Positions 13,369 to 20,623 of a stretch of 22,065 bases of DNA are shown here, piece by piece. Origin of the DNA: JBJXGC01 sp046154545 (GTDB lineage Bacteria > Chloroflexota > Dehalococcoidia > Tepidiformales > Tepidiformaceae); contig JBJXGC010000102.1 of NCBI GenBank assembly GCA_046154545.1, positions 1-22,065 on the forward strand, given 5' to 3'. The notes beneath the pieces are model-generated. The model ran no database searches. It had not been told where the DNA came from and saw only the letters and a program-made list of their open reading frames with translations. A program made the translations under genes and the position numbers. Position 1 is the first letter of the stretch; every line of letters starts with the position of its first letter.

Positions 13369-14040
13369 ATGGCGAACATCATCTGCCTGGACTTCGACGA
13401 CACCGTCGTCCTGGATAACACGGCCCGCCAGGTGTTCGAGCGTTTCGCCGACCCTGGTTGGCGCGACTTCGAAGCGGACTACCAGGCGGGGCGTCTCTCG
13501 GTGGAGCAGTTCAACGCCGCCGCCCTGGACCTGGTCGATACGGCCGTCACTGGCGCCGAGCTGCGCCAGTTCGTGCGCGAGGTGGTGCGGCCCCGCCCCG
13601 GCCTCGGCGCGCTCGTGGATTGGGCTCACTGGAACGAATGGCCGGTCACCGTCGTCAGCAACGGGTTCGATTTCTACGTCGATACGGTGATCGCCGACCT
13701 GGGATTCGACCGGATTGCGAGCCACACCGGCCGGACACAGAACGACTACCGCTGGCGGGCGCGCTACCTGAGCCCGCGAGGGATCGAGTTGCAGGACGGG
13801 TTCAAGCTTTCGTACGCGCGGGCCTTCAAAGACAGCGGGGATTTTGTGGCGTACGTCGGGGATGGCGCCTCGGACGTGCCCGCCGCCCGGCTCGCGGGCG
13901 CCGTCTTCGCCCGCTCGACGCTCTGGGAGCGGCTGAAGGACGAGCATCCGCGCATCTATGCGTTCGAGACGCTCGACGATGTCGTGCGCGTGCTTGCGCG
14001 TGAGGCGGCTGCCTGGGCCCGTCCCGGCGCGGCTCCGTAG
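13369..14040 (+). CDS. HAD-superfamily phosphatase (MtnX/PSP-like, HAD-IB)
   Basis: This 223-residue protein has all four HAD motifs: motif I LDFDDTVV (nucleophile Asp8, acid Asp10), motif II VVSNGFDFYV (Ser97), a lysine motif in DGFKLSYARAF, and motif IV VGDGASDVPAA (Asp165, Asp169). The helical cap between motifs I and II and the SNG/GDGxSD wording are like the HAD-IB group that holds phosphoserine phosphatase and MtnX of the methionine salvage pathway. The substrate cannot be fixed, as no methionine-salvage neighbour is present. It is cytoplasmic, with no signal. It starts with ATG at 13369 just behind a -10 box and ends at 14040. Confidence 0.85.
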   Translation: MANIICLDFDDTVVLDNTARQVFERFADPGWRDFEADYQAGRLSVEQFNAAALDLVDTAVTGAELRQFVREVVRPRPGLGALVDWAHWNEWPVTVVSNGFDFYVDTVIADLGFDRIASHTGRTQNDYRWRARYLSPRGIELQDGFKLSYARAFKDSGDFVAYVGDGASDVPAARLAGAVFARSTLWERLKDEHPRIYAFETLDDVVRVLAREAAAWARPGAAP

Positions 14041-14150
14041 CGCCCTGTTCCACGCCGCCGCCGTCGCCCGCGGCTTTCTGCGTCTTGACCGGCGTTTTGA
14101 ACACGGGCGCGGGCGCGGGTACCTTTTGCGATGGCGAGAAGGGCAAGGCG

Positions 14151-15023
14151 ATGCGTCCAACGGTACTGAAACGCGCAATCATGGTGGCCGTGGCGGCGAT
14201 TGCGGTCATATTCGCGTCCTCGCGGGTGGTCACGGTCGAGGCGGACCATGGGCCGCCTCGAATCCCCGGCTATGACATCTCCTGGCCGCAGTGCGGCAAT
14301 CCGTGGCCGCAGGGTCCGGTTGCGTTCGCGATCATCGGGCTCACCGGCGGGAAGCCGTACACGGCCAACCCCTGCTTCCTCGAGCAGTACCGCTGGGCCC
14401 AGAGCGCCGAACGCCACCCGGCCGTGTACATCAACGTGGATTATCCCAAGCCGGGCAGGGTGGAGGCGAAGACCGGCCCCTACGGGACGTGTACGGAAGA
14501 GGACCTCTGGTGCCAGGCCTACAACTACGGCTACGGTATCGGCCGCGATGTCACGAACCGCGCGGCCGCCTTCCGAATCACGCCGAGTATGTGGTGGCTC
14601 GATATCGAGACGGGGAACTACTGGTCGGACGACCCGGTCTACAACGCCCAGGTGATCCGGGGCACGATCGACTTCTTCAGCGAGCGGAGGCTACCGGCAG
14701 GCATCTATGGGACGCCCCGGCAGTGGCGGATCATCGCGGGCGAGTACGCGCCTGGCCTCCCGGTCTGGGCGGCCGGGGCGCAGGGGATCGACCAGGCGTT
14801 GTCGCGCTGCAGCCCCGCCTCGGCCTTCGCGGGCGGGACGGTGGTGATGGTCCAGTATTACGACTTCGGCTTCGACACGAACTTCCGTTGTCCGGACGGG
14901 CACCTGGCGGCGGCTTTCCCGCTGCCCGACCCGTTCGGGCGGGCGGGGCCCTCGGGGCGCAGCATCTCACCGGGCGGCGACATCCTCGCGCACTGGCTGG
15001 TCGTCCCCATGGTGACCGACTGA
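14151..15023 (+). CDS. Secreted DUF1906/GH25-like domain protein
   Basis: This 290-residue protein begins with a signal peptide (basic start, hydrophobic AIMVAVAAIAVIFASS). The mature part opens with GYDISWPQCGNPWPQG and then FAIIGLTGGKPYTANPC, which is the TIM-barrel pattern of the glycoside-hydrolase-like DUF1906/GH25 type found in many GC-rich bacteria. Other family stretches are YINVDYPKPG, MWWLDIETGNYW (Asp and Glu in likely active-site positions) and GIYGTPRQWRII. Several Cys residues (QCG, NPCF, GTCTEEDLWC, SRCSP, FRCPDG) may form disulfides outside the cytoplasm. Cell-wall or polysaccharide cleavage is an inference. I chose ATG 14151 over 14085 because the signal peptide starts there and GAGAAGGG with AAGGCG precedes it. 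TACCTT at 14120-14125 is a possible -10 box. Confidence 0.83.
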   Translation: MRPTVLKRAIMVAVAAIAVIFASSRVVTVEADHGPPRIPGYDISWPQCGNPWPQGPVAFAIIGLTGGKPYTANPCFLEQYRWAQSAERHPAVYINVDYPKPGRVEAKTGPYGTCTEEDLWCQAYNYGYGIGRDVTNRAAAFRITPSMWWLDIETGNYWSDDPVYNAQVIRGTIDFFSERRLPAGIYGTPRQWRIIAGEYAPGLPVWAAGAQGIDQALSRCSPASAFAGGTVVMVQYYDFGFDTNFRCPDGHLAAAFPLPDPFGRAGPSGRSISPGGDILAHWLVVPMVTD

Positions 15024-15081
15024 TGGCGCGCCTCACCGTCGCGGGCCGGCTGATGGCACTTCGGTTGGGGCTGGGGCTGCG

Positions 15082-15600
15082 ATGACCTCCATCCTCGTGC
15101 TGTATGACAGCCGCGGTGGGCTGACTGAGCAGCTTGCGGACGCCGTCGTGCTTGGCGTCGAGGCAGCCGGTGCGACCGCTATCCGCCGCCGCGTGGAGGA
15201 GGCTGGCGTCCCCGACCTGCTCGCGGCGGATGGCATCATCGTGGGCTCACCGAATTGGAGTGGCGTCACGGGTAAGCTCAAGGACTGGTTCGACTACACG
15301 GGCGACCTCTGGGAGACGGGGGAGCTCGCAGGGAAAGTCGGGGCGGCCTTCACGGCGGGCTATTCACGGTCGGGCGGCATCGAAGTGACGCTGCTCCAGA
15401 TCCTTCATCTGCTTTTCGCCCATGGGATGGTCGTGATCGGGCTGCCCTGGAGCGAACTGATGCGGCGGAGCGGCTCGTACTACGGCGTCACCGCCCACGG
15501 GGAGGTAACCGCCGAAGACCGGGCGCAGGCCGAGGCCCTCGGCCGGCGCGTGGCCGAACTCGCGCAGCGTTTGCCGGCGGAGCCGCGGACCCGGGCTTAA
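15082..15600 (+). CDS. Flavodoxin-fold protein, WrbA/NADPH:quinone reductase-like
   Basis: This 172-residue protein shows the flavodoxin-like FMN fold. The phosphate-binding loop is near the start (LVLYDSRGGLTEQLADAV), the second FMN loop reads GIIVGSPNWSGVTGKLKDWFDYTGD, and AAFTAGYSRSGGIEVTLLQI is the WrbA-like third stretch (usual form TsxgsxxGGqEtTl). The late YGVTAHGEVTAEDRAQAEALGRR is also typical of that family. Such proteins reduce quinones or act as electron carriers. The length is close to the short WrbA relatives. The ATG at 15082 follows GGGGCTGCG. It lies 58 bases after the secreted protein gene, and its stop overlaps by four bases the stop of the small convergent Cys-rich gene. 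Confidence 0.85.
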   Translation: MTSILVLYDSRGGLTEQLADAVVLGVEAAGATAIRRRVEEAGVPDLLAADGIIVGSPNWSGVTGKLKDWFDYTGDLWETGELAGKVGAAFTAGYSRSGGIEVTLLQILHLLFAHGMVVIGLPWSELMRRSGSYYGVTAHGEVTAEDRAQAEALGRRVAELAQRLPAEPRTRA

Positions 15601-15764
15601 CCGGGCGTTGGGGCGAACCCGGGACATTCGCGGACGGGCAGCGGCGGGTACTTCCGGAAGCGGGCATCGGTCGCGGCAAGGCCGCACATCCAGAAGGTCG
15701 AGCCCTTCGCGGTCTTCACCGGGCGGGCGTGGGTACAGAGAGCGCAGAGTCCGGCGTGCGACAT
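15597..15764 (-). CDS. Small cysteine-rich protein, conserved-looking, unknown
   Basis: This 55-residue protein has a CxxC pair (LCALCTHARPV), then FWMCGLAATDARFRKYPPLP and a last Cys in VRECPGF. The Cys spacing with RFxKYPPLPVxxCPGF is a pattern I recognise from small conserved hypothetical proteins in GC-rich bacteria, and it suggests metal binding. The ATG at 15764 is chosen because a longer frame upstream (to 15857) lies inside the flavoenzyme gene and is not protein-like. It begins 28 bases after the flavoenzyme stop on the same strand, so the two are probably co-transcribed. It ends with a four-base overlap against the flavodoxin gene. Confidence 0.68.
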   Translation of the reverse strand: MSHAGLCALCTHARPVKTAKGSTFWMCGLAATDARFRKYPPLPVRECPGFAPTPG

Positions 15765-15792
15765 CGCGCCTGCGTCCGGCGTGCCCGGGCGG

Positions 15793-16710
15793 TCAGCGCC
15801 CGGCAAGGGCGAGCACTTCGCTGGCGCAGCCCCAGGAGAGCGTGTAGCCGGCGCCACCGTGGCCGTAGTTGTGGATCACCCGGTCCTCGCGTTCGAGCCG
15901 GACGCGGGGCCGGACGGGGCGCAAGCCCGTCCGTTCGCGGATGACGCTCCCGGGCTCGTACCCGGCCTCCCGGCAGCGGGCGAGGATGGCCTCACGAAGC
16001 GATGGGTCAGGAGGAGGCACCGCGTCGCCCTCGACGGGCGTGCGGCAGCCGCCCAGCACCACCTCCCCGCGCCGGGGGATGGAGTAGAAGATGGCCGACT
16101 GGTCCCGTTCGTCACCGATGAAGGTGTCGGTGCGCAATTCACCCGGCTCGACCAGGACCGTCTGGCCGAGGACACCGACCAGTTCGTGGTCGCCGCAGAG
16201 CCGCCGGGAGCCGAGGCCTGTGCAGTTGACGACGAGTTCGCCGCCGATCGCCGCGAGGTCGTCCACCTCCGCCCGTTCGATCGGGGCCTTGAGTTGTGCT
16301 TCGAGCCAGGGCACGTAGACGTATGGATCGACGCGGGGCGCGATGAACGTCCATGCGTGATCCGCCCGGCGGTAGCGGTCCCGGATGTCGCTGAATTCGA
16401 GGCCATCGACGGCATCGGCCCACCAGGGCCGCTCGTCGTCCCCGGCCACCTCGCAGGCGCGGAGGTCGTCGACACCGGCTTCGGGATGGCTCGCCGCCAG
16501 CTCCCGGAGGACGCGGTAGGTGCGCAATGCCCAGGTGAACTCACGGCCTCCGGGCTCAATGCGGACGGGCAGCCAGATCGCACCGGCGGCGCCGGAAGTC
16601 GCATCGAGGGCCCGCTCGCGGGCGATGATGCGTACTTCGTGACCAGCCCGTTCGAGCACCAGGGCGGTGGTGAGGCCAATCACCCCGGCGCCAACGACGG
16701 TAACGTCCAC
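15793..16710 (-). CDS. D-amino-acid oxidase-like FAD oxidoreductase
   Basis: This 305-residue flavoenzyme matches the DAO family, which oxidises D-amino acids to keto acids with release of hydrogen peroxide. The FAD-binding beta-alpha-beta site is at the very start (VTVVGAGVIGLTTALVLERA), followed by TSGAAGAIWLPVR, VVNCTGLGSRRLCGD, GQTVLVEPGE, FYSIPRRGEVVLGG, RERTGLRPVRPRVRLE, and the typical C-terminal signature NYGHGGAGYTLSWGCA. The arginine in GLRPVRPRVRLE is in the position that binds substrate carboxylate in known family members. It starts with GTG at 16710, with GAGGTGAAGT just before it. Both D-amino-acid and D-aspartate oxidases are possible. The small Cys-rich gene follows on the same strand. 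Confidence 0.9.
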   Translation of the reverse strand: MDVTVVGAGVIGLTTALVLERAGHEVRIIARERALDATSGAAGAIWLPVRIEPGGREFTWALRTYRVLRELAASHPEAGVDDLRACEVAGDDERPWWADAVDGLEFSDIRDRYRRADHAWTFIAPRVDPYVYVPWLEAQLKAPIERAEVDDLAAIGGELVVNCTGLGSRRLCGDHELVGVLGQTVLVEPGELRTDTFIGDERDQSAIFYSIPRRGEVVLGGCRTPVEGDAVPPPDPSLREAILARCREAGYEPGSVIRERTGLRPVRPRVRLEREDRVIHNYGHGGAGYTLSWGCASEVLALAGR

Positions 16711-16790
16711 ACTTCACCTCAGAGCCGCGGCCCAGCCGCGCGATTTTCAGGCCTGCGGTGTGCCGTTGTCACGGAGAGGTGCCAACAGCG

Positions 16791-17603
16791 CTACCAGCGC
16801 AGGTCGAGGGCCGCCTGGTCGAGGCCGGGCCACTGGCGGCCGTCGAGCTTGAGCAGGGCTGCGTACTTGCGGGCCGCGTCGAGGTACTTTGCTTCGTGCG
16901 TCTGGCGATAGAGGTTGAAGGCGTCGAGCATCTTGTCGGCGATGAGTGACATGTCCATGCCGAGGACGTAGCGGCTGCTCATCTCGTTCAGCGCCTCAAC
17001 GTACAGATCGAACCACTGGGCGAGGCGGAGGAGGGTCGTCCGCAGACTCACGGTTTCGGCGAGCTGTTCCCCGGCGGCCCGTTCGTAAAACGAGCGGCCC
17101 ACCGTGATGAAGTAGCGCTTATCGACGAACGGGCTGCCGCCCAGCCGCCCGGCGGGCCGCCGCCTCCCGATGCTGTCGGGGAAGAGCCCGGAGATAAAGA
17201 GCGCGTTGTCCCCGTACTTGCGGTAGGTCTCGAAGAGGTTCTGGTGTGTGCCGGAGGGGTGCGAGGTCTCCTCCATCAGGTCGCTGAGGTAGGGCACAAA
17301 GCCCTGTCCGGGGCCGAGGCTGAGATTGCTCGCGTTGAGGTATCGCTCCATCAGCCGGCCGAGATACCAGAGCGTCTCCGCGTCCCGGCTCTTGCGATCG
17401 ACGTAGAGCACCTTGATCAGGAAGAGGTCGAGGATGTCGGAGAGCCGGAGGGCGGTGAGTTCGCCCACTTCGTCGTAGAAGTCGCTAATGAGCTGTTCGA
17501 CTTTGCGTTTGAAGGGGCCGGCGGCCACGTTCGAGCCGTCGTTCGCACGGATGGTGTCCCGCAGGATCCCGATTTCTTCGGCTACGAGGTCGGCTCTCAT
17601 CAT
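16791..17603 (-). CDS. Unrecognised 270-residue protein, probably helical
   Basis: I do not recognise the family with certainty. The protein is mainly helical, soluble, without signal or long hydrophobic segment. Distinct stretches include LRLSDILDLFLIKVLYVDRK, TLWYLGRLMERYLNASNLS, FETYRKYGDNALFISGLFPDS followed by IGRRRPAGRLGGSPFVDKRYF, and AQWFDLYVEALNEMSSRYVLG. The GDNALFISGLFPDS wording, a Gly-rich loop between hydrophobic helices, stands out as probably conserved. Start codons are adjacent ATGs at 17603 and 17600. GATAGT ends six bases before the first, with no ribosome-binding site. It lies between CapA-like and flavoenzyme genes on the same strand, but its job is not shown by context. 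Confidence 0.7.
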   Translation of the reverse strand: MMRADLVAEEIGILRDTIRANDGSNVAAGPFKRKVEQLISDFYDEVGELTALRLSDILDLFLIKVLYVDRKSRDAETLWYLGRLMERYLNASNLSLGPGQGFVPYLSDLMEETSHPSGTHQNLFETYRKYGDNALFISGLFPDSIGRRRPAGRLGGSPFVDKRYFITVGRSFYERAAGEQLAETVSLRTTLLRLAQWFDLYVEALNEMSSRYVLGMDMSLIADKMLDAFNLYRQTHEAKYLDAARKYAALLKLDGRQWPGLDQAALDLRW

Positions 17604-17609
17604 GGCCCC

Positions 17610-17615
17610 ACTATC
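17610..17615 (-). promoter_or_regulatory. -10 box for the 270-residue protein (leaderless)
   Basis: GATAGT on the minus strand matches TATAAT at four of six positions and ends six bases before the first ATG at 17603, with no ribosome-binding site. Confidence 0.35.
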
Positions 17616-17647
17616 CGGTAATGGTTCCCTGGCTTCTATCTTGATCT

Positions 17648-17665
17648 ACGGCCGCCTGGGGCCGT
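17648..17665 (-). terminator. Hairpin after the CapA-family gene
   Basis: ACGGCC (17648-17653) and GGCCGT (17660-17665) form a perfect 6-bp stem with a six-base loop; CTTGA (17640-17644) and TCAAG (17665-17669) can extend it. It lies in the 131-base gap between the CapA-family stop and the next gene. There is no clear U tract. Confidence 0.35.
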
Positions 17666-17734
17666 CAAGTAGCCGTTAACCTACTCTTCTCGTGGCGAGG
17701 CGCTGATGGGGACCGCGCGCCGGGCAGCGCGGGC

Positions 17735-19513
17735 CTACGGTGCTGTCGCGGCGGCGAGCCGGCGGGAGGCGTCCCAGACATCTCCCAGGATCTTCGCGCG
17801 GAGGTCGCCCTCGGCGAAGACCGGCTGGTACTGGTCGCGGATCTGGTAGGGCACCAGGCGGACGTTGACCAGCTTCTTCGCCCAGAAGGTGGCCTCCAGG
17901 AGGTAGCCCTGCTGGTGTTCGGGCGTGTGCCGCTGGTCGAAGATGAAGTTTCCGAGCGCGTAGGCGACGAACGCGTCCGCTCGTGGCTCCACGGCCTGGA
18001 CATAATGGGCCTGGTTTCCGACAACGAGGTCGGCGCCGGCGTCAGCGGCGGCGCGGAGCGCTTTGATGCTGCGGGGGCTGGGGTCGTGTGTGTCCTCCGT
18101 GCCACTCTGCACCTGGACGATGACGACATCGACCTGGGTCTTGAGCTGGCGGACCGTCTCCTGGAGCCGGGTGACGCCGAGCATGGAGGCGGGCTTGTAG
18201 AAGGCCGGCTCGCGGGGGAGGGCCGCCCGTTCGTCGGCGTAGCTATCGTCGAGGGGGGCCGTGCCAGGCTCGGTAGCGGTGGCCTGGAGCTCTTCGGCGG
18301 CGATGTCGTCGAAGCCGAGGATGCCGAAGGTCACGCCGTCCACCGTGAAAATGGCGGGCGCCAGGGCCTCGGCCAGGGTGCTGCCGCCGCCCACGGTCTT
18401 GATCCCGGCGCCGTTCAGTAAGGCGAGCGTGCGAAGGAGCGCCTTCATGCCCGTGCCACAGCCGCCCTCGCCACAGTCGGCCGCATGGTTGGTGGCCACG
18501 GTCGCTTCGTCGATCCCGGCGAGGGTGAGGGATTCGATGACCTGCGGAGGTGACGTGAGGTTCGTCGTCTCGACACAGCCGTACGGCAGGCCGATGTCCT
18601 GGATGCTGGCGTCGAGCGACGCGAGGGCGAGGTCTGCGGCCGCCAGGTACTCGCCGACCGGGCCCCGCAGCGGCGCCGCCCAGTCGCCCAGGGCCCGCAC
18701 CTTCGTGAGCGTGCAGCGGGCGATGAGGATGTCTCCGGTGGCGACGACCGTCGTCACGGCTGGCAAGGATGCGCTGAACCGGCTGCGGATGAGCGGCGCT
18801 TCGGCCTGCCCCCTGGGTGTTCGTGGCGTCACCTCCAGGCGGTCGGCGAAGGGCCAGGTAGCCGTATCTCCGCGGCCACGGACGATGTCGGTGCCGTCGA
18901 TGGCTATCGCCGTCATACCAGGGGTGACCTCGTCGAGGGGGATCAGAGCGAGGAGGAGCGGGTTGCGGGGGTCGCTCATTTCGGCCCGGATGGTGCCGTA
19001 AGTCGCGCGGTCCTGGACGGTCGTGGCAGTACCGCTCAGGCGCTTCACCTGGTCGATGTCGGCCGCTGCCGCGACGACGAGGATGGAAGCGCCCAGGCCT
19101 CCAGCGCCTGCGGGAGCGCCCGTGCCATCAAGCATGAGCCGCAGCTGGGTGGTGGTAAGCGCGTCGAGGCCGGCATGCGGGGACGCGACCCAGGCCCAAT
19201 ACCGCGTGACGACGCCGGCGCCGGGCTGGGAGGGCGTGCTGAGTACGATGTCGGGCGGATGGGCATCGTCGGCGAGGGCCAGCCCGTCCGCTGGCACGTG
19301 AGCGGGGATGCTTCCCTGGACCCGCAACGGGCCGGTGGGGGCGCCTGTGGCCGTGGCGCCAGGGGTGGCGGCGCGCGCCGCCGGGTTATCCGCCGGGTCG
19401 TCCGCGTACTGCACCAGGGCGAGGCCGAGGAACCCGAGGCCCGCGGTCAGCGAGCCAAGCGCGGCCAGGAAGGCGATGAACCAGGGGTCGCGGCGAAACG
19501 GGCGGGGCGCCAC
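17735..19513 (-). CDS. CapA-family protein (PGA_cap metallophosphatase-like), membrane-anchored
   Basis: This 592-residue protein has one N-terminal membrane segment (about residues 13-37, FIAFLAALGSLTAGLGFLG) and no cleavable signal. A variable region of about 220 residues with a substrate-binding-protein-like feel follows. The CapA/PGA_cap domain starts with VVATGDILIARC (about 240) and runs through ADLALASLDASI, IDEATVATNHAADCG, TFGILGFDDI, VDVVIVQVQSGTEDTHDPS, ADAGADLVVGNQAHYVQAVE and FVAYALGNFIFDQ. It resembles proteins of poly-gamma-glutamate capsule synthesis. In the usual motif HWGxEY this protein has QSGTEDT, so part of the metal site may be altered. It starts with GTG at 19513, with CACGAT six bases before it. 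No other capsule gene is present. Confidence 0.87.
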   Translation of the reverse strand: MAPRPFRRDPWFIAFLAALGSLTAGLGFLGLALVQYADDPADNPAARAATPGATATGAPTGPLRVQGSIPAHVPADGLALADDAHPPDIVLSTPSQPGAGVVTRYWAWVASPHAGLDALTTTQLRLMLDGTGAPAGAGGLGASILVVAAAADIDQVKRLSGTATTVQDRATYGTIRAEMSDPRNPLLLALIPLDEVTPGMTAIAIDGTDIVRGRGDTATWPFADRLEVTPRTPRGQAEAPLIRSRFSASLPAVTTVVATGDILIARCTLTKVRALGDWAAPLRGPVGEYLAAADLALASLDASIQDIGLPYGCVETTNLTSPPQVIESLTLAGIDEATVATNHAADCGEGGCGTGMKALLRTLALLNGAGIKTVGGGSTLAEALAPAIFTVDGVTFGILGFDDIAAEELQATATEPGTAPLDDSYADERAALPREPAFYKPASMLGVTRLQETVRQLKTQVDVVIVQVQSGTEDTHDPSPRSIKALRAAADAGADLVVGNQAHYVQAVEPRADAFVAYALGNFIFDQRHTPEHQQGYLLEATFWAKKLVNVRLVPYQIRDQYQPVFAEGDLRAKILGDVWDASRRLAAATAP

Positions 19514-19588
19514 GGCGAGATCGTGGGCCGATGGGTCGAGCCGGTCAATGGCTCTCTGTGGTGCGCGGCATTCTCCGCCGGCCCGGCC

Positions 19589-20509
19589 TCAGCTCGCCCG
19601 GGCGTACCAGGTCTCGGGTGTGCCCGTCGCGCTCTCGATGAACGAGAAGGCGCGTTCGAGCACGCGGTCGATGCCGCCGCAGTCGCGCTCAGCGTCAGCC
19701 AGTTGTGCTGGGACGGGCGAAGGTTCGCCTTCGAGGTCGAATCCGCAGTAGAGGCCGTGGTGAAGGACGAGGCTGTTGCAGCGCGCGACGACACCAGCGA
19801 GGCCGTCCCGCTCGGGCGTCAGCCGGGCGTCGTGGTGGCCGGCGATGGCGTCGATCAGGTGGGTCGGGAACTTCCACATTTCACCGAGCACGCGCCCGAC
19901 CTGGTCATGGGAGTAGCCGGTCGTTTCCAGCTCTGCGTCATGCAGGGGGAGTTCGCCGCTGCGGGCGATTTCAACAGCCTGGCGGAATTCGGCGGGCATC
20001 AGCTGGCGGAGGGCGAGGCGGCCGATGTCGTGAAGCACGCCCGCGGTAAAGGCGTCTTCGGGCTTGGCCGTGCGCGTCTTCTTCGCCACGGCTTCGCTGG
20101 CCACGGCGACGGCCACCGAGTGTCCCCAGAAGAGGTCGAGGTCGAAGACGTCGTCCCGCTTCGCGCCCTGGAAGGCCGACATGACGCTGGCTCCCACGGC
20201 AACCGTGCGGACCTGCTTGAAGCCGAGTACGAGCACGGCCTCGCGCACGGTGCTGACGCGCCGGGCGAAGCCGTAGTAGGAGGAGTTGCTGATGCGGATG
20301 AGCTTGGCGGTCATCGCCTGGTCGGTGCTGAGCACCTGGGCCAGGTCGAGGGCGCTGGTTCGGTCGTCCTCGGCCATGGCCATGACCTTCATGGCCACCG
20401 CCGGGAGCGGAGGAAGCTCGTCAATTCGGGAAAGTAGTTCTTGGATGTCGCGTGCCACGCCAGAAGTATCGGCCGGGCCCCCGTTGCCCTGAACCGCCAA
20501 TTCGGGCAT
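19589..20509 (-). CDS. HDOD-domain signalling protein
   Basis: This 306-residue protein has an HDOD domain, a signalling relative of HD phosphohydrolases. The sequence reads LLSRIDELPPLPAVAMKVM, VLSTDQAMTAKLIRISNSSY, VREAVLVLGFKQVRTVAV, HSVAVAVASEAVAKKT, then AFTAGVLHDIGRLALRQL and IDAIAGHHDARLTPE. The HD core HDIGRLAL and the later GHH are kept, although many HDOD proteins lack phosphodiesterase activity. The C-terminal third has no known partner domain. I chose ATG 20509; a GTG at 20539 in the same frame is an alternative, and neither has a good ribosome-binding site. TACAAA at 20556-20561 is a possible -10 box. It is divergent from the VWA-type gene and 75 bases upstream of the CapA-family gene on the same strand. 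Confidence 0.87.
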   Translation of the reverse strand: MPELAVQGNGGPADTSGVARDIQELLSRIDELPPLPAVAMKVMAMAEDDRTSALDLAQVLSTDQAMTAKLIRISNSSYYGFARRVSTVREAVLVLGFKQVRTVAVGASVMSAFQGAKRDDVFDLDLFWGHSVAVAVASEAVAKKTRTAKPEDAFTAGVLHDIGRLALRQLMPAEFRQAVEIARSGELPLHDAELETTGYSHDQVGRVLGEMWKFPTHLIDAIAGHHDARLTPERDGLAGVVARCNSLVLHHGLYCGFDLEGEPSPVPAQLADAERDCGGIDRVLERAFSFIESATGTPETWYARAS

Positions 20510-20555
20510 CGCGGCCGATCTCAGGACTTTCTCTGGCACCCGGGGGTCACGGGCA

Positions 20556-20561
20556 TTTGTA
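20556..20561 (-). promoter_or_regulatory. Possible -10 box for the HDOD gene
   Basis: TACAAA on the minus strand lies 16 bases before the GTG at 20539 and 46 bases before the ATG at 20509. No good -35 box is seen. On the plus strand TACCGT at 20580-20585 could serve the divergent gene. Confidence 0.3.
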
Positions 20562-20623
20562 GGGCGCCGCGAATTTCGTTACCGTACTCCGAAGGGCCGC
20601 AATGGCTCGTTGGAGGCCCGCTG

